Source: Acidimicrobiia bacterium
Lineage (GTDB): Bacteria > Actinomycetota > Acidimicrobiia > Acidimicrobiales > SKKL01
Length of the DNA stretch: 64,000 nt
Assembly (NCBI GenBank): GCA_016649895.1
Contig: JAENWR010000004.1
Location: 1-64,000 of the forward strand
Reading direction: 5' to 3'
In this document: one piece after another, positions 36,528 to 45,282 of the stretch
Position numbering within the stretch: the stretch's first letter is position 1
Layout: every line of letters starts with the position of its first letter
The notes under the pieces: generated by a model
The model's input: the letters and a program-made list of their open reading frames with translations, nothing else
Databases searched by the model: none
What the model was told of the DNA's origin: nothing
Position numbers and translations under genes: made by a program

Positions 36528-36530
36528 GGG

Positions 36531-37448
36531 TCACGCCTTCCCGACGACGCCCTGCAAGGGGGCGATGAGCCGATCGACGATCCGGAACTGCGCGATGAAC
36601 AGGCTGGGGGCCTCGGGATCCGCCTCTTCGCCGAAGACAACGGTCGGCATCTCGTGGAGAGGTCGGTTGGCAAGTAGATCGATTGCGGCGTGAGGTTGGC
36701 CACCGCAGTGCAGCAGGTACGCGGCCCGCTGCCACGACGACGCGCTTTGCTTCTGGAGGATCATCACTACTCGATCGATGTCGACGTCAGCGGCGAAGAG
36801 GGAGAGGTGTTCCACGAGGTCGGCCCACGACGTGAACGACGACGGCCGAGTCGCGAGTTGGACGAGGAGCGCTTCGGGTCCGAGCGCTGGCAAGCGGCTG
36901 GACCAAGCGATCGCGTCCAGCTTCCGTGCGCGGAGCAACTCAGGTCGAGGCCCGAGCTTGTCCGCCAGCGCGGCGGGCCACGGAAATCTCACGGCCGACA
37001 CCGAGCCGCGTAGTCCATCCGGGATCCGCCTGCCCTTGGGCAGCCACACGGGGACTGGGCCTGCGGGTCGCCTCTTGAGGTAGCCGAGGTGCCATGCGGC
37101 GGCGTCGCCCGCGAGACGGAACACAACGGTTGGATCCTTGGCGCGCCATCCGCGCAGCATGAGGTAGGGATCGAATATCTGGTCCTGCCCGGGTGGTACG
37201 AAGGCCCAGACGGCATGCAGGCCTATCGGGCTCAGCCAGCCGAGGCGCCGAAGTTCCTCGATCGTTCGATCGACCGCGCGATCAGACCCGGCCTCGGCCA
37301 ATCGCTCGGCGATGTCAGCTCGAGTCAGCACCGCCGGCTGGTCGCGCGCTAGCCCAGCGACCAACCCGGCTGCCCATGAAGGGACGCGCCGGTCGGCTCC
37401 GACCGCCGACCCCTTGCGCCCGGGCGTCGCGTTCCGTCTTAGGTTCAT
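36531..37448 (-). CDS. abiEi: AbiEi-family antitoxin
   Basis: 305 residues from the ATG at 37448. The N-terminal part holds a winged-helix (LTRADIAERLAEAG then TIEELRRLGWLSPIG, about residues 40-75). The rest matches the AbiEi C-terminal region (YLMLRGWRAKDPTVVFRLAG, then RKLDAIAWSSRLPALGPEALLVQLATRP in part). AbiEi represses the operon and blocks the AbiEii toxin without binding it (type IV). TACGAT lies 7 bases upstream of the ATG. Confidence 0.85.
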   Translation of the reverse strand: MNLRRNATPGRKGSAVGADRRVPSWAAGLVAGLARDQPAVLTRADIAERLAEAGSDRAVDRTIEELRRLGWLSPIGLHAVWAFVPPGQDQIFDPYLMLRGWRAKDPTVVFRLAGDAAAWHLGYLKRRPAGPVPVWLPKGRRIPDGLRGSVSAVRFPWPAALADKLGPRPELLRARKLDAIAWSSRLPALGPEALLVQLATRPSSFTSWADLVEHLSLFAADVDIDRVVMILQKQSASSWQRAAYLLHCGGQPHAAIDLLANRPLHEMPTVVFGEEADPEAPSLFIAQFRIVDRLIAPLQGVVGKA

Positions 37449-37660
37449 TGCGGAAATCGTACTCCCACAGCATGAACTCCGCCGTGAACCTAGTGAAAGA
37501 CTTGGATTCGATGCGGAAAAACTGCCCCCACCGCAGAAATCCCGCCTCGATCCCAACTTCGCTCACTCCCTCGTTCGGAACCTCTGCTTCCGTCCTTACC
37601 TCGCCTGCCGAGAGAGGACCGCAGGCACCGAGGCCGAACGCACCGACGTTGGGTCCGATC

Positions 37661-37702
37661 GTCCGAGGTGGCGGCCCGCTCGTCGAAGTCGTGATCCATG
37701 CC
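37661..37702. repeat. Direct repeat, right copy (islet boundary)
   Basis: Right-hand copy of the repeat at 33,661-33,702. Left of it (37,449-37,660) is a 212-bp gene-free stretch upstream of abiEi. Right of it is the truncated membrane-protein gene. The ATG codon here leads to a dead reading frame. Confidence 0.7.
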
Positions 37703-38270
37703 GGCAGTCGGTGCCCACGTAGCGGGTGCGGGCACGCGGGGGACGATGAACGGCAGCTCGGCGGCCGCCTTGTCGGCCAGCAGCGAGACCTGCTCGTCGC
37801 GGAACACGGCGGCCGATGCGGCGCGGTAGCCGGCGACGGTGAGCGCGGCGGCGGAGGCGGGTACGCCGGGTGCGAAGTGGGTGAGCGCAGTGCCCAGCGC
37901 GGCGCCGAACAACGAACCGAGCGCCACCTTCTGCGGGCGCAGGCCCACGGCACCGCCGAGCGCCCCGGTAGCGACGGCGACCCGGGCGGTGGTGGTGTGG
38001 CGCGAGCGGCCGGCCAGCCATCCCGCAGGGGCGGCGAGCGCCGCGCTGGTGGCGATGCGGTGCCAGAGCGGTGGGATCTCGTCAGGCCGCTGGCGATGAC
38101 GGGCCACGGCTTCGGACGCGGCGAGCCGTCGCGCCGATGGCGGCGCCAACGGTCGCTACCCGTCGTCCACGGTGGGCGGTGAGCGCCGCACCGGCCAGGG
38201 CCCCGATCACCGCAGCAGTGGCGAGCTGCTCGCGTCGCTGCTGATCCTGGCCCTTGTCCAGTTCTGGCAC
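37703..38270 (-). pseudogene. Small membrane protein gene, frameshifted and lacking its natural end
   Basis: Two frames join into one protein. The first (38270-38082) begins MPELDKGQDQQRREQ with an Ala-rich helix AAVIGALAGAALTAHRG. The second continues with [20 protein letters not shown], then hydrophobic helices ([35 protein letters not shown]) and [12 protein letters not shown]. The shift is at about 38,110-38,150. The second frame then runs without a stop into the methyltransferase-like repeat copy, so the true end was either just there or lost when the islet inserted. Function unknown. Confidence 0.55.
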
Positions 38271-38353
38271 GCCGAGAATCTACGTTCCAGCGGCGGAGGA
38301 TGGCACCGACACGTCGGCGCGTTCCGAACATCGCCACCCGTAGGGTCGACCCC

Positions 38354-38644
38354 ATGATGGAGACGATGAACCAGGCCGCGGCTCGGCTTCGCAGCGACGG
38401 GTACACCGTCGACTTCAACTCGACCGACGTCGGCCACCTGAAGTGCGGGTCATGCGGCGACGAGCACGATCCGCAGGAGATGACCATCGACGAGGTCGTG
38501 CGGTACGAGGGCGACTCGAACCCTGACGACGAATCGATGATGTTGGCGCTGCGTAGCGACTGCGGACGGTCGGGGTTGTACTTCTCCGCCTTCGGGTCCA
38601 ACGCCAGCGCCGCCGACGTGGCGGTGTTCCAGCGGTTGCCGTGA
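38354..38644 (+). CDS. Conserved hypothetical protein with Cys pair
   Basis: 96 residues. CGSCGDEHDP (about residues 31-40) is a zinc-ribbon-like knuckle, followed by MTIDEVVRYEGDSNPDDESM and a short sheet region. The protein type is common in Actinomycetota without known role. TAGGGT lies 7 bases before the ATG. The next gene (DUF488) starts 11 bp downstream. Confidence 0.65.
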   Translation: MMETMNQAAARLRSDGYTVDFNSTDVGHLKCGSCGDEHDPQEMTIDEVVRYEGDSNPDDESMMLALRSDCGRSGLYFSAFGSNASAADVAVFQRLP

Positions 38645-38654
38645 CCGAGCGGTC

Positions 38655-39026
38655 GTGAGCCGGCGACGGCCGAAGGTCGAGGTGCGGCGCGTCTACGACG
38701 CCGACGCCGCATCGGGCGAGGCGCGGCACGTCCTCGTCGACCGACTGTGGCCCCGGGGGCTCGCCAAGGTCGACGCACCCTTCGACGAGTGGGTGAAGGA
38801 TGTGGCGCCGAGTACGCAGCTCCGGCGGTGGTACGGCCACGAGGTGGAGCGCTTCGACGAGTTCGAAGGTCGCTACCGCGCTGAGCTCGGCGAGCCGCCA
38901 GCGTCGGAGGCGTTCTCCCGTCTCCGGGCGGCGGCCACCGCCAACGGCGTCGTCCTCCTCACCGCCACGCGCGATGTCGAGCACTCGGCGGCCACGGTGC
39001 TGCAGCGGGTCCTCCTCGAGCGATGA
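38655..39026 (+). CDS. DUF488 (YeaO-like) family protein
   Basis: 123 residues from a GTG. VRRVYD at the start, then LVDRLWPRGLAK (about residues 27-38), WVKDVAPSTQLRRWYGHE and the end VLLTATRDVEHSAATVL are the DUF488/YeaO pattern. Function is not known for the family. Its stop overlaps the start region of the next frame, but the next gene probably begins later (39122). Confidence 0.8.
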   Translation: MSRRRPKVEVRRVYDADAASGEARHVLVDRLWPRGLAKVDAPFDEWVKDVAPSTQLRRWYGHEVERFDEFEGRYRAELGEPPASEAFSRLRAAATANGVVLLTATRDVEHSAATVLQRVLLER

Positions 39027-39121
39027 GAGACGGGTCGGCGCCAATGGGGTGGGAACCCCGGGGCCCCGACCGTCGTCTACGGATGTGGTCGGCTCGCCGA
39101 GCCGTGGAAGGTGTGGTTCCA

Positions 39122-39790
39122 ATGTCCCGACTCGTGTCCGCTGCACACCCGGTGCGCGCGCTGGCGGCCGTGGTCGCCGCCATGGCGATCGTTGCGCTGG
39201 GGGTGATCGTGGGACCGGGCGCCGAACCGGCGAGTGCGTGTTCGTGCGCAACACCCATCGACGCCGAGGCGTTCGCCCAGTCCGATGCGGTCTTCGTCGG
39301 CACCGTGGTGGGCAGTGAGTCAGGGGAACCGACCGGCCCGTTCGCCGACCCGGTGACGTGGACGATTGCCGTCAGCGAGGTCTACAAGGGCCAGGTCGCC
39401 GCCGACCAGGAGGTCGTGTCGGAGAGGTCCGTCAACGCCTGTGGCGTCTTCCTCCCCACCGATGCCGAGGTGGTGGTGTTCGCCACCCGCGCCAGCCGCT
39501 CCGTCGACTCCGGCCCTGATCAGTACTACACGGGCCTGTGCAGCGGCTCCCGTTCGACCATCCACCATCCGCTCGAGCTGGAGGCAGCTCCCACCGCCGT
39601 GTTCGCGAACAACCCGCCGAGCGACGAGGTCTCGTCTGCGGTCGACGACGTAACCGTCAGTGACGCGACTACACCGCAGGCAGCTTCGGACTCGGACCGT
39701 TCAGGGTGGGTTCTCGCCCTCGTTGCGATCGCCGGGATCGGCATCGTGGCCGCCACCGCGCTCGTGATCCGCCGCCTCCGCCGCGGATGA
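39122..39790 (+). CDS. Secreted, C-terminally anchored protein with netrin/TIMP-like CSC domain
   Basis: 222 residues from the ATG at 39122. A signal peptide (ALAAVVAAMAIVALGVI) ends before ASACSCATP. The CSC at the mature N-terminus plus VFVGTVVGSE, and later Cys at NACGVFLP and GLCSGS, fit the TIMP/NTR-like fold seen in actinobacterial surface proteins. A Ser/Thr/Asp-rich linker leads to a C-terminal transmembrane helix (VLALVAIAGIGIVAATALVI) and RRLRRG. Cell-surface display is likely; role unknown. Confidence 0.68.
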   Translation: MSRLVSAAHPVRALAAVVAAMAIVALGVIVGPGAEPASACSCATPIDAEAFAQSDAVFVGTVVGSESGEPTGPFADPVTWTIAVSEVYKGQVAADQEVVSERSVNACGVFLPTDAEVVVFATRASRSVDSGPDQYYTGLCSGSRSTIHHPLELEAAPTAVFANNPPSDEVSSAVDDVTVSDATTPQAASDSDRSGWVLALVAIAGIGIVAATALVIRRLRRG

Positions 39791-39839
39791 GGACTCGCAG
39801 CATCTCCCTGGCGACGACGAGCTCGGTCGATGCTCCGCC

Positions 39840-39851
39840 TACGATCGGCCC
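39840..39851 (+). promoter_or_regulatory. -10 hexamer TACGAT, 6 bases before GTG
   Basis: TACGAT, 6 bases, GTG at 39852; leaderless spacing. Confidence 0.5.
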
Positions 39852-42332
39852 GTGGATCGCACCCCTTTGAACGATGCCGTCGACGGATGGTTGGCGGACG
39901 GGCCGTTGAGCCTCGAGGAGCTCGCTGCTCGCGCGGTCAAGGCTGGTTTGCTGTCGGCCGATGTCGACGACGAGGGCTTCGAGCCCGAGGACCAGATCGC
40001 CGACCTGCTCGACATGTCCGACGCCTACTGGACGAGGCAGACCGACGCCGACGACGAGGTCGTGGTGCTGGCCAGCACGTTCGTCGAGACCGGGATGACC
40101 TTCACCCACCGGGTGACAGCAGACGAGCTCGATGCCGGGGCCGTCGACGAGATGCCCGACCTGTCGGTGCTCTTGTGGAACGTCGAGGACGGACTGCCGC
40201 TCGACGACGGCACTGGCAGGGTGACGGTCGACTTCACCGAGATCACCGCGCCGCGCCTCGTGGGTCCGGAGAACTGGTTGGGGGCGGCGGGGCGTGGCGA
40301 TCTCCTGGCGTTCTCCCGCACCGACGGCGTGTTGTCGGTGGAGGTCATCGAGGACGAGGACGGGATCGGCGACGGGGGCGCCGAGTCCGAGGCGCTCCAC
40401 GACGCGGCCTTGCGCTGGATCGGCGACGGGCATGGCGAGGACGAGGTGCCGTTGGTCATGGATGCGATGGCAGGCAACCAGTCGTTGTTCCGCGAGCCCG
40501 TCCCACCGATCGGCGAGCTGCTCGGCGTCGCCGGACTCGAGAACCGCGGACCCGAGTGGGGATGGGTTGGAGAACAGTGGCTGACCCGGCAGGAGCGCTA
40601 CCGGAACAACAGCTACACCTCGATCGGCCAGCTCTACCGATTCGACCTCTGCTGCGACCGCGCCTTCGCCCGCGTGGCCGATGCATTCACCGCGTACCTC
40701 ACCGCTGGGGAGGTGGACAACGGGCGAGCGTTGGCCGACGACCTCGCCCACGGGTCGGTGGCCGCTGCGTTCGTGTACGCCAATCGCACCGCACCGGAGG
40801 TCGTCGCCGGCTTCGCCCGAGTTGCGGCCGCCTCGGCCAGCGGTCGTCACACGGCCCCCGCGCAGGCTCTGCTCGGGTTGGTGAGCCTCTCGGCGTGCGA
40901 CCCGGTGCAGGCGGTCGAGGCCCTGGAGGACGCCCTGCGGGCCGACCCCGACCTCGAGATCGCCGCCGGGGCGTTGGCCGAGCTCGAGCTCGACCGCGGC
41001 AACCTCTCGCGCGCCCACAGCCTGGCGGTGCGCGGCGCCGCCGACCCCACCATGGTCGACGGGATCGAGAAGGAGCGGGCACGCCGGGCCGCACTCCAGC
41101 CATCGGCGGGCCGCAACGATCCGTGTCCGTGCGGCTCGGGCAGGAAGTTCAAGAAGTGCTGCGCCGGCGGAGTTGCACTCCCTCTCACCGAGCGCGTGTC
41201 GCTGATGCTGGTTCGCCTGAGTCACTTCGCCGCCAGTCCGGAGGGACACTCCACGATGGTCGCGCTGGCCCTGTCGGCCGCCGACGGCCACGACGACCTC
41301 GCCGAAGGTGTCATCCGGTTCGTCCGCGAGCCGTTCCTGCTCGACATCTCCATCCACGAGGGAGGCCTGGGCGAGCGGTACGCCGACCAGCGCCGGCTGC
41401 TGCTCCCCGACGACGAGGCAGCGCTGCTCGACGCCGTGCTCGACGAACCCCGGCGGCTGTGGGAGATCACCGAGGGTACGCCGGGCGAGTCGACGACCCT
41501 GCGCGACACCGGCTCCGGCGATGTGGTGACCGTGGCCGAGCTCAGCGGCAAGCCTCGCCAGCCGGGGGAGCTGATGCTCGCTCGGGTGACGACGGTCGAC
41601 GGCGCAGCCATGCTGCTGGGTGTTCCGGTGATCGTGCCGCTCCGGGAGCGTGCTCGGATGTTGCACCTGTTGGACGGATCGCTCGACGCCGAGGACCTCG
41701 CCATGTGGTTCGGCTCGCAGTCCCTCCCGCCCCGCCTGACGAACCGCGACGGCGACGAGATGGCGCTGCGCCGCACGGCGTGCGAGGTGGCCGACGACCA
41801 CGACACGGTGGTCGCCGTTCTCGACGGGGTGTACGAGCGGCAGGACGATGAACTGGTCTGGCACGAGACCGCCGTGGCGGATGGCCACGACACGGTCATC
41901 CGGGGGACGCTCAGATTCGACGGTCCGCTCCTGGTCGTGGAGTCCAACTCGCACGAGCGCCAGGACCGCATCCTGTCGACCATCGGCGAGCTGTTCGACC
42001 TCGCCATCGTCGACGACGCGGAGCTCGACGCGTTCCACCTCGACCTCGACGAGGAGGATCCCGACGGCGGCGGTCCGCTCGACGTGGAGGACATGCCCGA
42101 CGAGATGAAGGCAGTGCTGGAGAGCACCATCGCCGGGTACGAGCGGCGGTGGGTCGACGAGTCGATCCCCGCCCTCGACGGCATCACCCCCCGAGAAGCG
42201 CTCGACGACCCGACACGGCGCGAGGACCTCTTCGCTCTGCTCCGAGAGATGCGGTCGCTGACGCCACCCGAGGGCGCCGTGGGGATGTCGGTCGATCGCC
42301 TCGAGCGATTGCTCGGGATCGATCACGACTGA
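39852..42332 (+). CDS. Large hypothetical protein with central SEC-C zinc motif
   Basis: 826 residues from the GTG at 39852. A SEC-C motif (NDPCPCGSGRKFKKCC) sits at about residues 420-435, in the middle of the protein and not at its end as usual. Before it are an acidic N-terminal domain and a TPR-like helical stretch (about 300-400: LLGLVSLSACDPVQAVEALE). After it is a 390-residue part rich in Asp/Glu with no recognised domain. SEC-C motifs bind zinc and often link to SecA, ribosomes or proteins. Function unknown. Confidence 0.7.
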   Translation: MDRTPLNDAVDGWLADGPLSLEELAARAVKAGLLSADVDDEGFEPEDQIADLLDMSDAYWTRQTDADDEVVVLASTFVETGMTFTHRVTADELDAGAVDEMPDLSVLLWNVEDGLPLDDGTGRVTVDFTEITAPRLVGPENWLGAAGRGDLLAFSRTDGVLSVEVIEDEDGIGDGGAESEALHDAALRWIGDGHGEDEVPLVMDAMAGNQSLFREPVPPIGELLGVAGLENRGPEWGWVGEQWLTRQERYRNNSYTSIGQLYRFDLCCDRAFARVADAFTAYLTAGEVDNGRALADDLAHGSVAAAFVYANRTAPEVVAGFARVAAASASGRHTAPAQALLGLVSLSACDPVQAVEALEDALRADPDLEIAAGALAELELDRGNLSRAHSLAVRGAADPTMVDGIEKERARRAALQPSAGRNDPCPCGSGRKFKKCCAGGVALPLTERVSLMLVRLSHFAASPEGHSTMVALALSAADGHDDLAEGVIRFVREPFLLDISIHEGGLGERYADQRRLLLPDDEAALLDAVLDEPRRLWEITEGTPGESTTLRDTGSGDVVTVAELSGKPRQPGELMLARVTTVDGAAMLLGVPVIVPLRERARMLHLLDGSLDAEDLAMWFGSQSLPPRLTNRDGDEMALRRTACEVADDHDTVVAVLDGVYERQDDELVWHETAVADGHDTVIRGTLRFDGPLLVVESNSHERQDRILSTIGELFDLAIVDDAELDAFHLDLDEEDPDGGGPLDVEDMPDEMKAVLESTIAGYERRWVDESIPALDGITPREALDDPTRREDLFALLREMRSLTPPEGAVGMSVDRLERLLGIDHD

Positions 42333-42375
42333 GGCGACCGGTCCTGGGAGGATGAGGCGTCGAGAGGAGACGCCC

Positions 42376-42867
42376 ATGTCGCTCGTGCGTACCGCTGGAG
42401 AGTCGAAGGTCCGGATGCTGCTGCGCTGGATGCTGGGCGGCGCCCTGCTCGTCGCCGGCACCGGCCACCTGACGACCGCCCGCGAGGAGTTCCAGGCCCA
42501 GGTACCCGACTGGTTCCCGCTCGACGAGGACCTGGTCGTGGTCGGCTCCGGCGTGGTCGAGCTGGCGCTCGGGGCGGCATTGATCGGCCTGCCCCGCCAC
42601 CGGGTGATCGTCGGCACCGTGGCGGCGGCGTTCTTCGTGGTGGTCTTCCCCGGCAACATCGGCCAGTGGTTGGAGGGCACCGACGGGTTCGGGCTCGACA
42701 CCGACCGCAAGCGGTTGGCCCGGCTGTTCTTCCAGCCCGTGCTCGTGGCCTGGGCGCTCAGCTCCACCGACGCCTGGCGGGCCTGGCGTGCCGGCACCTG
42801 GCCGCACCCGCCCACCCGGATCGACCTCAGTCCGACCGGTCGGGTCCGAACCAAGAGGAGCCGCTGA
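42376..42867 (+). CDS. DoxX-family membrane protein
   Basis: 163 residues from the ATG at 42376 (GGAGA upstream). Four hydrophobic helices: LRWMLGGALLVAGTGHL, LVVVGSGVVELALGAALIGL, VIVGTVAAAFFVVVFPGNI, and FFQPVLVAWALSS. The pattern GHL...F...VP and the ELALGAALI phrase fit DoxX-like proteins. The 3' end overlaps the end of the opposite-strand DUF6226 gene by 41 bp. Confidence 0.7.
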   Translation: MSLVRTAGESKVRMLLRWMLGGALLVAGTGHLTTAREEFQAQVPDWFPLDEDLVVVGSGVVELALGAALIGLPRHRVIVGTVAAAFFVVVFPGNIGQWLEGTDGFGLDTDRKRLARLFFQPVLVAWALSSTDAWRAWRAGTWPHPPTRIDLSPTGRVRTKRSR

Positions 42868-43448
42868 GCTCGTCCCACCCGGCAGGGTCGGCGAGCGCCC
42901 GCTCGATCTCGCGGTGCCGGAACCTGCCGGTGGAGCTCCATCCCCGGTCGCCGAGGACCCTGATCTCGCGCCCGCTGTGCCGGAGGCGCCGGTACCGGCC
43001 CGAGATGAGGGCGACGATGTACTCGTCGACCCGGTCGATCTCATCCTGCGAGCCGTGATCGCACGAGTCGCACCCGCAGTTGGGCACGGCGACGACGAAG
43101 ACCCGCGTCGTCGTCACCGCCCAGACGGCTGCGCGCGACGACGAGCGGAAGGGCGGTTGGGTCACGAGGCGTCACGAGGTCGGTGCGTGTCACCATCGTG
43201 CCGGGGGGCTCGCTCCACAAGATGTCGGCGTTGCGCTCGACGGTGGCCAGGCCGTCCTCCTGAAGGGCGACAACCCACGCATCGGCCCGTGCGCCCAGGA
43301 TCCGCCACTTCTCGGGATTCGTCACCCGCGAGTCCTCGTCGTCACGCCGCTCGCGCATGGGATCGGGCCCCTGCCAATGCGGCGTGTCGCGTGCGGTGAT
43401 GGCGAAGGCGGCATCGACCGCAGTGAGCAACTCGGCGGGGATCACCAC
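42827..43448 (-). pseudogene. DUF6226-family protein gene, frameshifted
   Basis: Frame one (from 43448) gives MVIPAELLTAVDAAFAI, then VTNPEKWRILGARADAWV and LPLVVARSRL. Frame two continues from about 43,110 with VFVVAVPNCGCDSCDHGS, DRVDEYIVALISGRYR and the C-terminal Trp-rich block. The CGCDxCDxGS motif is the DUF6226 mark. An indel in the repeated GAC stretch (about 43,100-43,120) breaks the gene. It may be a sequence error or true loss. Function unknown. Confidence 0.7.
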
Positions 43449-43693
43449 GCCACATCATGCCCATCGGCATGCCGAATTCGGATGGAGCTCGCTGGATGTG
43501 CGGCCGTTTCCACCTGGGGAGGATGAGAGGCGAGTTTGCGCGACGGGGTGCAAGTGATCCGTACCGTACAGTTCCGCTCCGGTTCCTCGATGCCGTGGGC
43601 CGTCGGAGTGAGGTGGAGCGCTGACGGCGATGAGCTCGTGGCGAGCGCCTCGTCGGTCAGAGAGAGTGGGACGACCCTGACAGGAGGACCCCC

Positions 43694-43771
43694 ATGTCAA
43701 AGGTGCTCTATTCGCCGACCATGTCGCTCGACAGCTTGGTCGACGAGATCCACATGAGGGTGGTGCGGTGA
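43694..43771 (+). pseudogene. Internally deleted dihydrofolate-reductase-family remnant
   Basis: A 25-codon open frame with its own AGGAGG site. It starts MSKVLYSPTMSLD, the N-terminal signature of RibD/DHFR-fold proteins, and continues directly with SLVDEIHMRVV, which resembles the LVDELHLxVVP phrase near their C-terminus. Nearly the whole gene seems deleted in between. Its stop overlaps the next ATG (TGATG), so the leader may now serve only to start translation of the downstream gene. Confidence 0.55.
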
Positions 43772-44157
43772 TGTCCGCGATGCCGACGGAGGTGGTGAGG
43801 GCGGCGTTCGACGCCTACCAGGCTCAGGACGCCGAGGCGATGGCCGCGCTGATCGCCGACGACTTCACCTTCACCAGCCCGCAGGACAACCACATCGACA
43901 AGGACGCGTTCATGGACCGGTGCTTCCCGACCGCCGAACGCCTGGTCAGCCAGGAGATGCTCGAGCTCGTGGCGGCCGGCGCCGACGGCGTCTTCATCCT
44001 CTACGAGTACGAGCTGAAGACCGGCGACCGGCCGCAACACCGAGTTCATCCGGGTCGTCGACGGCAAGCTCGTCGAGACCCAGGTGTTCTTCGGCGGCCG
44101 GGTATAGGGGCGTCTCGGTCCGCCGGCCTCACTACTGGCGGCGCAACATCTCGTTGA
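43771..44157 (+). CDS. SnoaL/NTF2-like protein, frameshifted near the end
   Basis: The first 85 residues are a clean NTF2-like half: VVRAAFDAYQAQDAEAMAAL, DDFTFTSPQDNHIDK, then VFILYEYELKTGDR. After about 44,035 the frame is wrong; in another frame the natural end NTEFIRVVDGKLVETQVFFG continues to a stop at 44,107. A 2-base loss (or 1-base gain) near GACCGGCCGC explains it. As read, the frame runs on into the end of the ECF sigma gene on the other strand. The family covers many small-molecule enzymes and stress proteins. Confidence 0.65.
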   Translation: MSAMPTEVVRAAFDAYQAQDAEAMAALIADDFTFTSPQDNHIDKDAFMDRCFPTAERLVSQEMLELVAAGADGVFILYEYELKTGDRPQHRVHPGRRRQARRDPGVLRRPGIGASRSAGLTTGGATSR

Positions 44158-45280
44158 GACGGGCTGCTTGGCACATCTGATGGTCGCGCTCGGCGAGGTT
44201 GGGGGCGTTGCGGGAGGCGTCGGCGTAGAGGCGCGCCGCCAGCTCGAGCTCGCCGTTCTTCTCGTGGAGGTAGGCAGCGACCGCCTCGTGGCGCGGGATG
44301 TGCTCGTCGACCTGGGCGAGTGCCGCCAGCCCCGCGAGCGCCCCGTCGGCTTCGCCCACCGCGACCGCACGGTTGAGCCGGACGACAGGGGTGTCGGCGA
44401 ACCGCAGCAGCTCGTCGTACCACTCCACGATCTGCGTCCAGTCGGTGTCCTGGACGCGCTCGGCATCGGCGTGGAGCGCAGCGATCGCCGCCTGGACCTG
44501 GTACTCGCCGGGCCGGTCCCGGCCGAGGGCCGCCTGCAGGATGACGACTCCCTCGGCGATGAGCTCGGTGTCCCACAGGCTCCGGTCCTGGTCGGCGAGC
44601 GGCACGATCCGACCGTCGGGTCCGGAGCGACTGCGGCGGCGCGCGTGGTGCAGCAACATCAGGGCGAGCAGCCCGTGGACCTCAGGGTCGTTCGCCGACG
44701 TCGCCAGCTGCCGGGTCAGGCGGATCGCCTCGGCGGCGAGGTCGACGTCGCCCGAGTAGCCCTCGTTGAAGATGAGGTAGAGCACCCGCATCACGGTGCG
44801 CACATCGCCCGGCCGATCGAGACCGGACCGGCCGATGGTGCGCTTGGCCCGACTGATGCGCTGCGCCATGGTGCTCTCCGGCACGAGGTACGCCTGAGCG
44901 ATCTGGCGGGTGGTGAGGCCACCGAGTGCACGGAGGGTGAGCGCCACCGCCGACGATGGGGTCAAGTCGGGGTGCGCCGCCAGGAAGTAGAGGTGCAGCG
45001 TGTCGTCGGCGCTCGGCACCACCCCGGTGGGCGGTTCGGCATCGACTCGGGCCTCACGGTCTCGACGCGACGCCTCGGACCGCGCCAAGTCGAGGAACGC
45101 TCGCCAGGCGACGGTGATCAGCCAGCCCTTCGGATCGGACGGCGGGTCCTGCTCCCATGCCGGGACGGCCCGGATGAGCGCCTCCTGCACCGCGTCCTCG
45201 GCCGTCGCGAAGTCGGCTCCGCGACGGACGAGGACGCTCAGGACCTGGGGGACGAGCTCACGGAGCTCGACGTCGTCCAT
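44132..45280 (-). CDS. ECF sigma factor with C-terminal extension (ECF42-like, DUF6596)
   Basis: About 382 residues from the ATG at 45280. Sigma region 2 (DFATAEDAVQEALIRAVPAWE, about residues 22-42 in part), region 4 (LTTRQIAQAYLVPESTMAQRISRAKRTI, shown in two pieces here), then a long helical extension with LFNEGYSG (YLIFNEGYSG) and AVAVGEADG. The extension is a TPR-like DUF6596 domain typical of ECF42. These sigma factors are usually encoded next to YciI/DGPF proteins, as here (2-bp gap to the upstream YciI-like gene). Confidence 0.88.
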   Translation of the reverse strand: MDDVELRELVPQVLSVLVRRGADFATAEDAVQEALIRAVPAWEQDPPSDPKGWLITVAWRAFLDLARSEASRRDREARVDAEPPTGVVPSADDTLHLYFLAAHPDLTPSSAVALTLRALGGLTTRQIAQAYLVPESTMAQRISRAKRTIGRSGLDRPGDVRTVMRVLYLIFNEGYSGDVDLAAEAIRLTRQLATSANDPEVHGLLALMLLHHARRRSRSGPDGRIVPLADQDRSLWDTELIAEGVVILQAALGRDRPGEYQVQAAIAALHADAERVQDTDWTQIVEWYDELLRFADTPVVRLNRAVAVGEADGALAGLAALAQVDEHIPRHEAVAAYLHEKNGELELAARLYADASRNAPNLAERDHQMCQAARLNEMLRRQ

Positions 45281-45282
45281 GG

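Noticed and set aside
35472-36677. 401-codon plus-strand frame opposite abiEii
   Set aside because: Antisense to a gene with intact nucleotidyltransferase motifs; no domain of its own.
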